Source of the DNA: Bifidobacterium callitrichos DSM 23973
GTDB taxonomy: Bacteria; Actinomycetota; Actinomycetes; Actinomycetales; Bifidobacteriaceae
DNA length: 64,000 bases
Direction of reading: 5' to 3'
Assembly (NCBI RefSeq): GCF_000741175.1
Contig: NZ_JGYS01000001.1
Span: 124,001-188,000, forward strand
Part shown: positions 29,340 through 38,078 of the stretch, in pieces
Layout of the letters: the number at the start of each line of letters is the position of its first letter
How positions within the stretch are numbered: position 1 is the first letter of the stretch
Position numbers and translations under genes: made by a program
Notes under the pieces: model-generated
Database searches by the model: none
What the model was told of the DNA's origin: nothing
What the model saw: only the letters and a program-made list of their open reading frames with translations

Positions 29340-30290
29340 ATGTTGAGGATGTTCAGCACCATTAATGGTCAGGTGGAGCGCATAGACAAACCCGAGAACG
29401 GCTCATGGCTGTGCCTGAGCGAACCCACCGACGTCGAGCTGGCCACCGTCGCCTCCGAAACCGGCGTGGATCTGGCCGACCTGCGCGCCCCTCTGGATGA
29501 CGAGGAACGTTCCCGCGTCGACGTCGAGGGCGACTACACGATGGTCATCGTCGACATCCCGACCGTCGAGGAGCGCGGCGGACGCGATTGGTACGAGACG
29601 ATCCCGTTGTCGATCATCGTCACCGAGCATCTCATCATCACCGTGTGCATGCAGGACACCCCGGTGCTCCACCCGTTCATGGAGGGCACGATCCGCGGGT
29701 TCAACACGTACATGCACTCCCGTTTCATCCTGCAGATCCTCTACCGCAACGCCACCATGTACCTGCGGTACCTGCGCATCATCGACCGCGAGAGCGACAA
29801 GCTCGAACTGAAGCTGCGCCATTCGATGCAGAACCGCGAGATCATGATGCTCATGGAGCTGTCCAAGACCTTGGTCTACTTCACCACCTCCCTCAAATCG
29901 AACGAGATCGTGATGGAGAAGCTCAACACGCTGCAGCGCATCAAGCAGTATCCGGACGACGAGGACCTGCTCGACGACGTCATCACCGAGAACAAGCAGG
30001 CCATCGAGATGGCCAACATCTACAGCGGCGTTCTTGCGAACATGACCGACGCGTTCGCCTCGATCGTGTCCAACAACCTGAACAACGTGATGCGCATCTT
30101 CACGATCATCTCGATCACGCTGTCCATTCCGACGCTGATCTTCTCGATGTACGGCATGAACTTCGTGCCCGGCCAGCTGGGCATGCCCTTCACCGACAAG
30201 ACCTGGGGATTCGCGCTCATCATCGTCATTTCCATCATCCTGTCGCTGTTGGTCACCTGGTTCCTCACCCGTTCGCGCATGTTCAAGTGA
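29340..30290 (+). CDS. CorA-like divalent cation transporter
   Basis: About 316 residues: a cytoplasmic funnel with long helices (RNATMYLRYLRIIDRESDKL) and two C-terminal TM segments. The signature is MYGMNF (GMN at the pore mouth), and the protein ends in a basic tail RSRMFK. It probably mediates Mg2+/Co2+ uptake. I chose the ATG at 29340 with GGTGAG upstream; a longer reading from 29282 is possible but not family-like. Confidence 0.9.
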   Translation: MLRMFSTINGQVERIDKPENGSWLCLSEPTDVELATVASETGVDLADLRAPLDDEERSRVDVEGDYTMVIVDIPTVEERGGRDWYETIPLSIIVTEHLIITVCMQDTPVLHPFMEGTIRGFNTYMHSRFILQILYRNATMYLRYLRIIDRESDKLELKLRHSMQNREIMMLMELSKTLVYFTTSLKSNEIVMEKLNTLQRIKQYPDDEDLLDDVITENKQAIEMANIYSGVLANMTDAFASIVSNNLNNVMRIFTIISITLSIPTLIFSMYGMNFVPGQLGMPFTDKTWGFALIIVISIILSLLVTWFLTRSRMFK

Positions 30291-30314
30291 CGATGAGACG
30301 ATGAGCAGGTGACG

Positions 30315-31139
30315 ATGCGGATGACCGGACGGATGACGCGACGGATGCGCGTGGCGTGCTCCATGCTGCTGTCCGTCGCGATGACGGCCGCGTTCGCCGG
30401 ATGCGGGGAGGCCCCCCGGACGTTCGTCCAGCCCGAAGGACCGACCATCGCGATCGGAGTCGCCGCCGACGAGCCGGGACTCGCACGATGGCACGGCGGA
30501 GCCTACGAGGGCTTCGAAGTGGACGTCGCACGCTACATCGCCAAGAAACTCGGGTACGCGAACAAGCAGATCGTCTTCAAACAGGTGCTGCCGTCCAACC
30601 GACTCGATCTGCTGGACGACGGCACCGTCGACATGGTCGTCGCGTCGATGCCGATGCCACGGACCTCATCGTCCATCGCCTACGCAGGCCCGTATCTGCA
30701 GGTCGCGCAGGGACTGCTGGTGCGTCCCGACGACGCCGGGACGATCACGGAGCCCTCGGCGCTCGCCGGCAGGGACGTGTGCGTGGTCTCGGGATCCGGT
30801 GCGCGGGAGTCGCTGCTCGCCGTCCAGCCGAAGGCGCTGCCGCGCGAACGCGACACCTACCCGCAGTGCGTCACCGATCTGATGATCGGCACCGCCGATG
30901 CCATCGCCGGCGACGACGTCATCCTGTCCGGTCTGGCGCGTTCGCAGGGAGCCGATATCGCGGTGCGTGTGGACGGAGTGTCCTACGGGCGCAGGCGGTA
31001 TGCCATCGCCCTGCCGTCCGGGGCGGGCACGCTGGCGCAGAACGTGGACGCCGCGTTGAAGGACATGCGCGATGACGGCACCTATGACGCTCTCCTGCGT
31101 ACGCTCAGGGCCGATACGGGGTGGAGCAGGGGCCGCTGA
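30315..31139 (+). CDS. ABC-type amino-acid solute-binding lipoprotein
   Basis: It has a basic Met/Arg-rich N-terminus, a signal peptide and lipobox (AAFAGC; Cys near residue 30), then a family-3 solute-binding fold: GGAYEGFEVDVARYIAKKLG, LDLLDDGTVDMVVASMPMP and YAIALPSGAGTLAQNVDAAL. No permease or ATPase is adjacent, so it is an orphan. It follows corA by 24 bases and may be cotranscribed. Confidence 0.85.
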   Translation: MRMTGRMTRRMRVACSMLLSVAMTAAFAGCGEAPRTFVQPEGPTIAIGVAADEPGLARWHGGAYEGFEVDVARYIAKKLGYANKQIVFKQVLPSNRLDLLDDGTVDMVVASMPMPRTSSSIAYAGPYLQVAQGLLVRPDDAGTITEPSALAGRDVCVVSGSGARESLLAVQPKALPRERDTYPQCVTDLMIGTADAIAGDDVILSGLARSQGADIAVRVDGVSYGRRRYAIALPSGAGTLAQNVDAALKDMRDDGTYDALLRTLRADTGWSRGR

Positions 31140-31246
31140 CGGCTCGTGTCGATGACCGTATCGGCGTCAATCTGCGCCCTCGGATAGGATGGGACGGTTT
31201 CGTCGGTCCGGATCCACAGGGAGAACGGAAGAAAGGGAGGGTCGAG

Positions 31247-32302
31247 ATGCGACGTGGTCCGCTTGAGGCGGGGGAGAAGGTGCAGTTCACCGACCGTAGG
31301 AACAAGAAGATCACCGATCAGCTCGTGGTCGGAGGATCCACGCAGACCGACCATGGCCTGATCCTGCACGATGACGTGATAGGACTGACCGAGGGAACGG
31401 TGGTCACCACCGTCACGGCCAAGCGCGAGGCGCAGGTCAATCAGGTGCATCCCGAACGCGACGCCGCCAAACCATGGAAGGCGACACGCGCCATCGGCGG
31501 ATGGCAGTACGCGGTGATGCGTCCCCGACTCGCCGACTACGTGCTTTCCATGCCCCGCGGTGCGCAGATCATGTATCCGAAGGACATCGCGCAGGTCATC
31601 CAGCTCGGCGACATCAGAACCGGTCACCGCGTGCTCGAATCGGGTGCCGGATCCGGTGCGATGAGCCTGAATCTCCTCGATGCGGTCGGTGAGGGCGGCG
31701 AGGTCACCACCATCGAGCTGCGGCCCGACTTCGCGCGAGTGGCCGAGGCCAACGCGACGCTCTACTACGGTCGCCGACCGGAATGGTGGAGCCTCAAGAC
31801 CGGGGATTTCGACTCGATCGCCGCCGGACTGCCCGAACACTACTACGACCGCATCATGCTCGACATGCTCGACCCGTGGAATCGCCTCGAACAGGCGTAT
31901 CGCGTGATCGCACCCGGCGGCGTGATCGTGGCCTACGTCACCACCACCACGCAGATGAGCCGCATGGTGGAGGCGCTGCGCGACGCCGGCGTATGGACCG
32001 AACCGGTCATCCAGGAGACGCTCGAACGCAGCTGGAAGGCGCAGGGACTCGCCGTGCGTCCCGATCATCAGATGATCGGACACACCGGATTCCTCATCGT
32101 CTCGCGGGCGATGGCCGAGGGCTTCACCGCCCTGAAGAAGCGGGAGCGCGCAGCCAAGGACACCGTCACCGATGTGGACGATCTGACGGACGAGGAGCGC
32201 GAGGCGCGGCTCGAGGATCTCGAGCTGCGCGATATCTCGGATCGCAAACTACGTAAGGTGCTGCGTGATCTTGATCGCATGGTCGATGCGCTCGAGGGCT
32301 GA
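31247..32302 (+). CDS. tRNA (adenine-N1)-methyltransferase, TrmI family
   Basis: Its N-terminal beta domain and Rossmann fold with VLESGAGSGAMSLNLLDAV (SAM loop), TIELRPDFARVAEAN and MLDMLDPWNRLEQAYRVI (catalytic Asp block) match TrmI, which makes m1A58 in tRNA. A charged C-terminal extension of about 60 residues follows. The ATG at 31247 is chosen with AAAGGGAGG upstream, giving 351 residues. Confidence 0.9.
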   Translation: MRRGPLEAGEKVQFTDRRNKKITDQLVVGGSTQTDHGLILHDDVIGLTEGTVVTTVTAKREAQVNQVHPERDAAKPWKATRAIGGWQYAVMRPRLADYVLSMPRGAQIMYPKDIAQVIQLGDIRTGHRVLESGAGSGAMSLNLLDAVGEGGEVTTIELRPDFARVAEANATLYYGRRPEWWSLKTGDFDSIAAGLPEHYYDRIMLDMLDPWNRLEQAYRVIAPGGVIVAYVTTTTQMSRMVEALRDAGVWTEPVIQETLERSWKAQGLAVRPDHQMIGHTGFLIVSRAMAEGFTALKKRERAAKDTVTDVDDLTDEEREARLEDLELRDISDRKLRKVLRDLDRMVDALEG

Positions 32303-32308
32303 CCGGAC

Positions 32309-32314
32309 TATAAT
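32309..32314 (+). promoter_or_regulatory. Candidate -10 element before SixA-like gene
   Basis: A perfect TATAAT lies 119 bases before the SixA-like start and just after the trmI-like stop, within a GCTGACC/GGTCAGC hairpin. No matching -35 is obvious. Confidence 0.3.
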
Positions 32315-32432
32315 TGGTCAGCATTGCGGATATGAGTGTTCGCCGATTGTTTCCCGGATGTTGGTCTGACGTTGACCGAGGGGTCGGCGGGTGTTCATGA
32401 GCGTATCCGCCATAAGTCCGAGGGGAGCTGTC

Positions 32433-32990
32433 ATGGGAGTCAATCCGAACAAGGTCGCCAAGCGGGTCAAGGGGTACGACCACATCCTGATCATCATGCG
32501 TCACGCGAAGGCCGAGCCGTTCCATGCGGAGGGCGACTACGGCCGTGAACTGACGAACAAAGGGCTCAAGCAGGCCAAGAAGGTCGCCAAGGGGCTGACG
32601 GACATGAAGCTCGACCCGGATGTGATCGCCTGCTCGGCGGCCACCCGGGCCCGCCAGACCTGCGCGAAGATGCTCAAGACCTTCGGTGACAAGCCCAAGG
32701 TCGACTACCACCAGAGCCTGTACGAGGGGGGAGTACAGGCCGTGTTCGACGAGCTGGCGCACGCCAAGGAGAAGGATCGCGTGCTCATGGTGCTCGGCCA
32801 TGAGCCCACCGTCTCGATCGCCAGCCAGTGGATCGCCTCGTCCGATTCCGATTCGGAGCGCCTCGACCTGCTCAATCTGGGATTGCAGACCGCGGGCGTG
32901 GTGATCTTCGGATCGGACAAGCCGTTCGACCAGTGGCAGGTGCATTCCGGCGATCTGCTCGCCGTGATGAGCTCCTCCGACTTCGACTGA
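32433..32990 (+). CDS. SixA-like phosphohistidine phosphatase
   Basis: The 185-residue histidine phosphatase has IIMRHAKAEPF (RHG-type motif with Ala), ACSAATRARQTCAKML and MVLGHEPTVSIA, the pattern of SixA phosphohistidine phosphatases. GAGGGGAG precedes the ATG at 32433. It is the last chromosomal gene before the prophage. Confidence 0.88.
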   Translation: MGVNPNKVAKRVKGYDHILIIMRHAKAEPFHAEGDYGRELTNKGLKQAKKVAKGLTDMKLDPDVIACSAATRARQTCAKMLKTFGDKPKVDYHQSLYEGGVQAVFDELAHAKEKDRVLMVLGHEPTVSIASQWIASSDSDSERLDLLNLGLQTAGVVIFGSDKPFDQWQVHSGDLLAVMSSSDFD

Positions 32991-33016
32991 TGCTGTCGAC
33001 TGATGTTTCGATATGT

Positions 33017-33044
33017 GGGCGCGATGGGTTTCTCCATCGCGCCC
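33017..33044 (+). terminator. Terminator after SixA-like gene
   Basis: GGGCGCGATGG, a 6-base loop and CCATCGCGCCC are a perfect 11-bp hairpin 26 bases after the stop. Confidence 0.8.
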
Positions 33045-33267
33045 CAAGCGTATGATGTCCGCTATGCCGTTTGCCAGCTTGATTGATCGGTCTCACATAC
33101 TGTAAAGAGGCGTGAAACGGCGGTATAAAGCCGATTTATGAGGCGGGAATAGTGTAGAACCGTTGAAAACATGGGCTTTCCCTGATATTCCAACGATTGG
33201 CGGTGGATTGGGCCGTGGCCTGTTTTATGCAAGTTCTGCGTCGTTCTGCGGCGTTTTACACCCACTT

Positions 33268-33289
33268 AAGGTGAACTGTAAGGTGCACT
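33268..33289 (+). repeat. Direct repeats upstream of integrase, candidate arm sites
   Basis: AAGGTGAACT and AAGGTGCACT lie 12 bp apart, 28 bases before the integrase start. This position suits integrase arm sites or autoregulation. Confidence 0.4.
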
Positions 33290-33316
33290 CCCAAGAGACG
33301 ATATCGGGAGGCACGC

Positions 33317-34537
33317 ATGACCAGAACGACACGCAGGACACGCGGCGCAGGCAGCATCTTCAAGGACGCAAGAGGACTATGGCACTTCCGTCGGCAGCTT
33401 GACCCCGACCCCGCCACGGGGGCACGCAGGACCATCGAGGCGACCGGCAAGGTCAAAAGCGAGGCGAGAGCCAGATTCGACGCCAAGGTCGAGGAATACG
33501 AGCGCACCGGCGTCATCCGCACCGCCAAAGGCCCCTATCTCAGGGACTACGCCGAACGGTGGCTCGACCAGCACCGCGCCGACGTCAAACCCAACACATG
33601 GGCCAACGAACGCAGCTGGACATCGCTCATCTGCCAGCACATCGGCGGACTGCGCCTGACCGAGCTGAGACCCGAGCACATCCAGACGATGATCCGCACG
33701 CTCTCACGCACCCGCAAGCCAAGCAGCATCAGATGCTACCTGTGCGTCCTGTCCTCCATGCTCGACGCCGCCGAACGCGAGGACCTCATCGCCGCCAACC
33801 CCATGCGCCGCGTCCAGGCACCGAAACTCCGCAAGCCCACGCGGGCCATCCTCGCCGACGACGAACCGCGACGACTCATCGAATCGGCCGGCGAACCCGT
33901 GAAACACCCCAGCCGATACGACGACACCCCCGAGGAACGCGAAATGTGGGGCCTCATGTTCGAACTCGCGTTCTCCACCGGCATGCGACCCGGCGAACGC
34001 TACGCGCTCATGCCGTACCAGCTCGAACGACGCCGAGACACGCCCGGCATCTACGTCTGCCAGCAGATCCAACTCTATCTCGACGGACCCAAGGCAAGGA
34101 TCCCCGACTGGCTCGACGCCACCCACCTCACCGGCCGAGCATGGCTCACCACACCCAAGAGCCAATCCGGCAACCGGTTCATCCCCGTCAGCGAACAACT
34201 CTGGAACCGGCTCTGGGACCACATCGCCGCATGGGGCATCGGCCCCCACCAGCTCATATTCGCCAACGGATTCGGCCGACCGATACGCCGCGACAACGAG
34301 ATCCTGCGATGGAAACGCGCGCTCGCCGACGCGGGCCTGCCCACGGACATCACCATCTACTCGGCCAGACACTGGCTGTCCACCGAGATCGCCGAGGCCG
34401 GAGCCAGCGACGACGAACGCATGCTCATCATGGGCCACGCCGACCTGTCCACCACCGCCCGATACACGCACTGGAGCCCGCAGGCGTTGGGCAGAGTCAT
34501 CGGTCGGGCCATACCCGACCTCGCCGCAGCCGAATAA
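33317..34537 (+). CDS. int: Tyrosine-type phage integrase
   Basis: The 406-residue integrase has a short basic N-terminal AP2-like arm-binding part (GSIFKDARGLWHFRR), a core-binding SAM-like domain (about 72-170) and a catalytic domain with R224 (GMRPGE), K281 (TPKSQSGNR), R351 (YSARHW), H374 (MGHAD) and nucleophile Y383 (RYTHW). The first position of the usual H-x-x-R box is Tyr348 rather than His. GGGAGG precedes the ATG. It catalyses prophage integration and excision. Confidence 0.95.
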   Translation: MTRTTRRTRGAGSIFKDARGLWHFRRQLDPDPATGARRTIEATGKVKSEARARFDAKVEEYERTGVIRTAKGPYLRDYAERWLDQHRADVKPNTWANERSWTSLICQHIGGLRLTELRPEHIQTMIRTLSRTRKPSSIRCYLCVLSSMLDAAEREDLIAANPMRRVQAPKLRKPTRAILADDEPRRLIESAGEPVKHPSRYDDTPEEREMWGLMFELAFSTGMRPGERYALMPYQLERRRDTPGIYVCQQIQLYLDGPKARIPDWLDATHLTGRAWLTTPKSQSGNRFIPVSEQLWNRLWDHIAAWGIGPHQLIFANGFGRPIRRDNEILRWKRALADAGLPTDITIYSARHWLSTEIAEAGASDDERMLIMGHADLSTTARYTHWSPQALGRVIGRAIPDLAAAE

Positions 34538-34540
34538 GCG

Positions 34541-34572
34541 ATGCCCCCGGATCCATTGGGATTCGGGGGCAT
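34541..34572. terminator. Bidirectional terminator after integrase
   Basis: ATGCCCCCGGATCC and GGATTCGGGGGCAT pair with one wobble around ATTG, between the convergent integrase and the membrane protein gene. Confidence 0.8.
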
Positions 34573-34598
34573 GATCTGTATGACAAAGGTCTTCTGGT

Positions 34599-35228
34599 CT
34601 AAGCCCAGTTGCCCTTGCTGACGGTGACGACCGTATACGGATCGGTGGTGATGTTTACGAGGCAGTTGACCGCGGCCTTCTCCTTGCCGGCACCTACCTT
34701 CACGTTGTATCGTGCCAGCCACTGGCCGGCGTCAAGTCCCTGCTGCCATGCCTGCTTGCCGAGGATGGGGTCGGAGTCGTACGCCATGTTCGGGAACAGC
34801 TGCTGCTTGGCAGCGTTATCGCAGACCTGCACGGCCTTGCCGTAATCAGCCTCGGCCGATTGCTTGGGCTTCGATGCGCTGTCGTCAGATGACTGCGTAC
34901 TGTCTGATTGGACTTGCTTCAGATCATCCACTTGCTTCTGCAGATCCTTGCTCTTCTGCTTTTCGGTATCGAGTTGTGTCTGAAGTGTCCTGCTCTTCTG
35001 CTTCTCCACGTCGAGTTGCATTTGGATGGTACTGTACTGGGGCGTGATGGTCGGATCGATTGATAATGCAACACCGATGGAGGCGGTGCCGATCGCGCAA
35101 CCCACGCAGAACACGACGAGATAGATCAGGATGCTGCGTACGATATGCCTCTTCGCCTTCGGCTTGCCGTGGGATCGTCTACGTCCGGATTGCGGTGGTA
35201 ACGGTTGCGCGGGTGGGACCATGCTCAT
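34599..35228 (-). CDS. Membrane-anchored coiled-coil lysogeny-module protein
   Basis: About 209 residues from the ATG at 35228 (AAGAGGAAGAA upstream). It has a Pro-rich basic cytoplasmic start, one TM (SILIYLVVFCVGCAIGTASI), an outer coiled coil with repeated DVEKQKSRTLQTQLDTEKQK units, a Ser/Asp linker and a C-terminal domain with two Cys (VQVCDN, AVNCLV). Its position next to int and inverted to the lytic genes suggests expression from the prophage, possibly in superinfection exclusion; that role is inference. Confidence 0.65.
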   Translation of the reverse strand: MSMVPPAQPLPPQSGRRRSHGKPKAKRHIVRSILIYLVVFCVGCAIGTASIGVALSIDPTITPQYSTIQMQLDVEKQKSRTLQTQLDTEKQKSKDLQKQVDDLKQVQSDSTQSSDDSASKPKQSAEADYGKAVQVCDNAAKQQLFPNMAYDSDPILGKQAWQQGLDAGQWLARYNVKVGAGKEKAAVNCLVNITTDPYTVVTVSKGNWA

Positions 35229-35354
35229 TTCTTCCTCTTTCCCTTCTTGGACCATATGGTCATGCAACATATTCTATGATCACCGATCACCTGCACGGCG
35301 TTCGATGATCATAGCGATGTGAAGTTCCGAGCATGATGCATCGTGATGTGTTGA

Positions 35355-35732
35355 TCATGCGTCCTGCAGCGCGCTGACTCGCTGAGGGCTTACGCCGGTG
35401 ACCGTGGCCACGTCGCGGACGGTCAGTCCCTCGCCGCGGAGTGCTGCGACGGTGGAACGGGCGAGTCTCGATGCCTCATCTTGCGCCTTTCGTGCGGCCG
35501 CGCGTTTTGCAAACAGGTCATCCACCATCCGTTGCGTGTCCTCGTCCAGCCGGGGGTCGATGGTCACGGATCCGACCGTCACGCCGAGCATGCCGGCGGC
35601 ATCGCGCACCATGGCCTCCACCTGATCGAGGCGCCTCGCTTGGCTGAACAGGCCGGGGATTTCTGGGACCTCGATAGCCCACCAGCCGTCGCTGCGCGTG
35701 CAGACGGCAGTGGCGTTCGCTGCTTCGCTCAT
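35355..35732 (-). CDS. hicB: HicB-like antitoxin
   Basis: The 125-residue protein has an N-terminal partial RNase-H-like HicB fold (WWAIEVPEIPGLFSQARRLD, with an Asp/Glu-rich helix) and a C-terminal HTH (GLTVRDVATVTGVSPQRVSA) for operator binding. It overlaps hicA by ATGA. It should neutralise HicA and repress the pair. Confidence 0.85.
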   Translation of the reverse strand: MSEAANATAVCTRSDGWWAIEVPEIPGLFSQARRLDQVEAMVRDAAGMLGVTVGSVTIDPRLDEDTQRMVDDLFAKRAAARKAQDEASRLARSTVAALRGEGLTVRDVATVTGVSPQRVSALQDA

Positions 35733-35923
35733 TTCATATTCCTTTCGATGTATCTCAGGATTCCCCTGGCGGTGAGCTCGTTGACCTCGCCATGTCTCGG
35801 CACCGTGGTCTGGGCCTTGCCGACGGTTACCTTGCTGTGGTTGCCGCCCTCGGTCCAGATGTCCTCGAGACCGTTGTCCTTTGCGAGCCTGTGGATTCGT
35901 CCTTCCAGTTCCTTGCGCTTCAT
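35729..35923 (-). CDS. hicA: HicA-like mRNA interferase toxin
   Basis: The 64-residue protein with a dsRBD-like fold has the catalytic-His context GGNHSKVTV and the C-terminal block VPRHGEVNELTARGILRYI, the HicA pattern. The start has no Shine-Dalgarno, so it may be leaderless or weakly translated, as suits a toxin. It is first in the hicAB pair, within the prophage lysogeny arm. Confidence 0.85.
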   Translation of the reverse strand: MKRKELEGRIHRLAKDNGLEDIWTEGGNHSKVTVGKAQTTVPRHGEVNELTARGILRYIERNMK

Positions 35924-35952
35924 AGTTATAGTCTATATGTATTTACTTATCA

Positions 35953-35970
35953 AGTCAAGTGGTATTGACT
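35953..35970. promoter_or_regulatory. hicAB promoter/operator
   Basis: AGTCAA-GTGGTA-TTGACT is a perfect inverted repeat whose TTGACT, read on the minus strand, is a near-consensus -35 placed 17 bp from TAGACT just before hicA. HicB binding here would block the promoter. Confidence 0.5.
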
Positions 35971-36073
35971 ATGCCTGAGGGTGTGGTGCTGCCGACTCGC
36001 ATCGACTAATGCGCGTCTGGGACGCGCTGTCGGTCGAGCAGTCCGACTAATTAATCCGAAAATGAAGGAGTCG

Positions 36074-36114
36074 CTGTCGCGGTAGGGGACATTCGATGCC
36101 TCCTACCGCGACAG
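36074..36114 (-). terminator. Terminator of the restriction-endonuclease-like gene
   Basis: Perfect 13-bp arms (CTGTCGCGGTAGG and complement) with a 15-base loop, 20 bases beyond the minus-strand stop at 36135. Confidence 0.75.
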
Positions 36115-36134
36115 ACGCGTCCATGAGGCCCGCA

Positions 36135-37232
36135 TTATGGACGCAGCAGCCGCTGTACTTCCGCCCGGATGTCGTCGGCGAATTGGTAGATGCCGTTCAG
36201 ATCGTCGATCGGCTTGCGTTCACAGTTCCGATTATCGTCGAAGACTCCGATGTACTTCTGCTTCGTGTTGAAGAAAAGACGGGCGATGGGCTTGCGATTG
36301 TTGTCATCCAGGAAGATCGAGCAGTAGCTTTTCGCGTCTCGCATGGTGATCCGGGCCGGGTCCACATCACGGCATGCGATGGCCTTGATAATGCGGTATG
36401 CGGCGATCTCCTCCTCGGTGGTCACGATGCCGTCGTCGTTCGGCTCGGCATCATCGACGGGGATGTCCTCGGCCTGATCGGACTCGGCTTCCGGCGCGGA
36501 CGCCATTTTGATGTCATCCGCACCGAGAGCGGTCTTCAGCCTGTCATTGACCTGATCGGAAAGGAACTGTTTCAGCGCCTTTGCCGCCAATGGGCGGAAC
36601 TTGTCCATCACGGAGGCATAGAAAGCGCCCTCGTAGATATGGCCGGCAAGCAACTTCACAAACTCGTCGGATGGCTCCCTGAACTCGTCGCCGACGGCTC
36701 GCTTGAGCGCTCCGACGTACTTGAGCTCCTCGGCACTGCTGGCGATGGAGTCAAGATCGAACGCAGGCTTGGTGAGCTTCTCCAAAGCGGGAAGGACGGT
36801 GGGGTCGATATCGAGAAGATCGAGCACGAGGAAAGGCTTCGAGTCCATTTTGTTCGGCTCGTCGATGTCCATGTAGAAATTCCAGATCTGACCATTGGTC
36901 AGAATCCCGATGCGGGCATTCGTGGCGGCAAAATACCTATACAGCTGACTGGCGTTTTCAAGACTGAGCTGCGCGCCGATTTTCTTGCACTCGATGAGGA
37001 TCTGCACCTGTCCGTCGCGGACGAGGGCGTAATCGACCTTCTCGCCTTTCTTGATGCCGACGTCGGCGGTGAATTCGGGAACGACCTCAGTCGGATTGAA
37101 CACGTCGTAGCCGAGTACCTGACCGATGAAAGGCATGATGAACGCCGTCTTGGTGGCCTCTTCGGTTTCGATCCCGTCCTTCAGATCGCGGATCTTCGCT
37201 GCGACCTGGTTCAGGCTCTCCGCAAATTCCAT
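36135..37232 (-). CDS. Stand-alone type I restriction endonuclease-like (HsdR N-domain) protein
   Basis: About 365 residues. The N-terminal half resembles the HsdR nuclease domain (PD-(D/E)xK): EATKTAFIMPFIGQVLGYDV, then VDYALVRDGQ and ILIECKK with the acidic/Lys catalytic set. No helicase motor or methylase is present. The C-terminal part has an acidic linker and a domain GKYIGVFDD-like (KQKYIGVFDDNRN). Such orphans are common in prophage lysogeny modules and may act in defence; activity is inference. The ATG at 37232 is chosen with GGAAAGGAA upstream; it follows immA closely. Confidence 0.75.
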   Translation of the reverse strand: MEFAESLNQVAAKIRDLKDGIETEEATKTAFIMPFIGQVLGYDVFNPTEVVPEFTADVGIKKGEKVDYALVRDGQVQILIECKKIGAQLSLENASQLYRYFAATNARIGILTNGQIWNFYMDIDEPNKMDSKPFLVLDLLDIDPTVLPALEKLTKPAFDLDSIASSAEELKYVGALKRAVGDEFREPSDEFVKLLAGHIYEGAFYASVMDKFRPLAAKALKQFLSDQVNDRLKTALGADDIKMASAPEAESDQAEDIPVDDAEPNDDGIVTTEEEIAAYRIIKAIACRDVDPARITMRDAKSYCSIFLDDNNRKPIARLFFNTKQKYIGVFDDNRNCERKPIDDLNGIYQFADDIRAEVQRLLRP

Positions 37233-37248
37233 TAGCTGTTCCTTTCCT

Positions 37249-37659
37249 TCATACTGCACGATCGTGCAGCCAAATCCTGTAATCGTTGATCACATCCACG
37301 GTGACGTTCAATTCGTCGGCCATCAGCCATGGATCGCCATCGTACATGAACTCGGCCCTGGCGTAGTCTCGCTCGTCGATGAGCCGGCGTGCCGTCTGGA
37401 TCCTGCAACGCAGCTCCCGGCAGTGCCCCATGTCCCCATACGCCCTGTGGACAAGCTCGTGCACCAGAGTGCACCGCTTGCGCGTGTAAGTCATGGTCCG
37501 GTCAATGAGGATCACGTCTGTAGAGAACCGGTACAGGCCTTCGAGATCATCCGGCAGCAGGGCGCTCATGACCTTCAACTTGGGCGCGGCGCCGTACAGT
37601 CGCATACGCATCGGCCCGTAATTCAGATGCGTGTCCACCGGGATCGGCGCGATCATCAC
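37249..37659 (-). CDS. ImmA/IrrE-type metallopeptidase
   Basis: The 136-residue protein has the zinc-protease motif HELVHRAYGD (HExxH) in the ImmA/IrrE context. These enzymes cleave prophage repressors and trigger induction. It overlaps the repressor gene by ATGA (37656-37659), as in ICEBs1 immR-immA, so the adjacent repressor is the expected substrate. Confidence 0.85.
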   Translation of the reverse strand: MMIAPIPVDTHLNYGPMRMRLYGAAPKLKVMSALLPDDLEGLYRFSTDVILIDRTMTYTRKRCTLVHELVHRAYGDMGHCRELRCRIQTARRLIDERDYARAEFMYDGDPWLMADELNVTVDVINDYRIWLHDRAV

Positions 37660-38078
37660 GCGCCCGGTTCAGGGTCAGGTTCATGCTTGTGGCTGCTGTG
37701 CGACGCCGCGAGATCCACGGGATTGTCACGATAGGCGCGCAACGTCTCCTCGATGGCGGACTGCTCATCGGCCGCGATGTCATCCAACGACACAATGCGC
37801 TCGCCGGCGTTGGCGGGACCCATTTCCTCGATGAGTCTTCTGTACGCGGCGTCGAAGATATTACGCGGATCGACTCCGATGAGCTCGCAGGTGTTGATCA
37901 TGGCCTCCATCGGCATCGACGGCTTCGCATTCAACCAACGGGAGTAGCCGGATTTCGAATGTCCAAGCTTTTCGGCTACCTCGGCCTGCGACGTCTCGTG
38001 GCGAGCGAAGCTGGCTTTGAGCTCAAGTCCAATTAGCTGTGAGAATCGGTGGCTGCGTTCGTCTTGCGTGTTGCTCAT
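37656..38078 (-). CDS. CI-like XRE-family prophage repressor
   Basis: The 140-residue protein has an N-terminal HTH: HETSQAEVAEKLGHSKSGYS then RWLNAKPSMPMEAM. The C-terminal half is acidic and lacks a LexA-type self-cleavage domain, consistent with cleavage by ImmA instead. Its start codon lies within a TTGCTCA half-site, and it is divergent from a Cro-like gene. It should maintain lysogeny. Confidence 0.85.
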   Translation of the reverse strand: MSNTQDERSHRFSQLIGLELKASFARHETSQAEVAEKLGHSKSGYSRWLNAKPSMPMEAMINTCELIGVDPRNIFDAAYRRLIEEMGPANAGERIVSLDDIAADEQSAIEETLRAYRDNPVDLAASHSSHKHEPDPEPGA

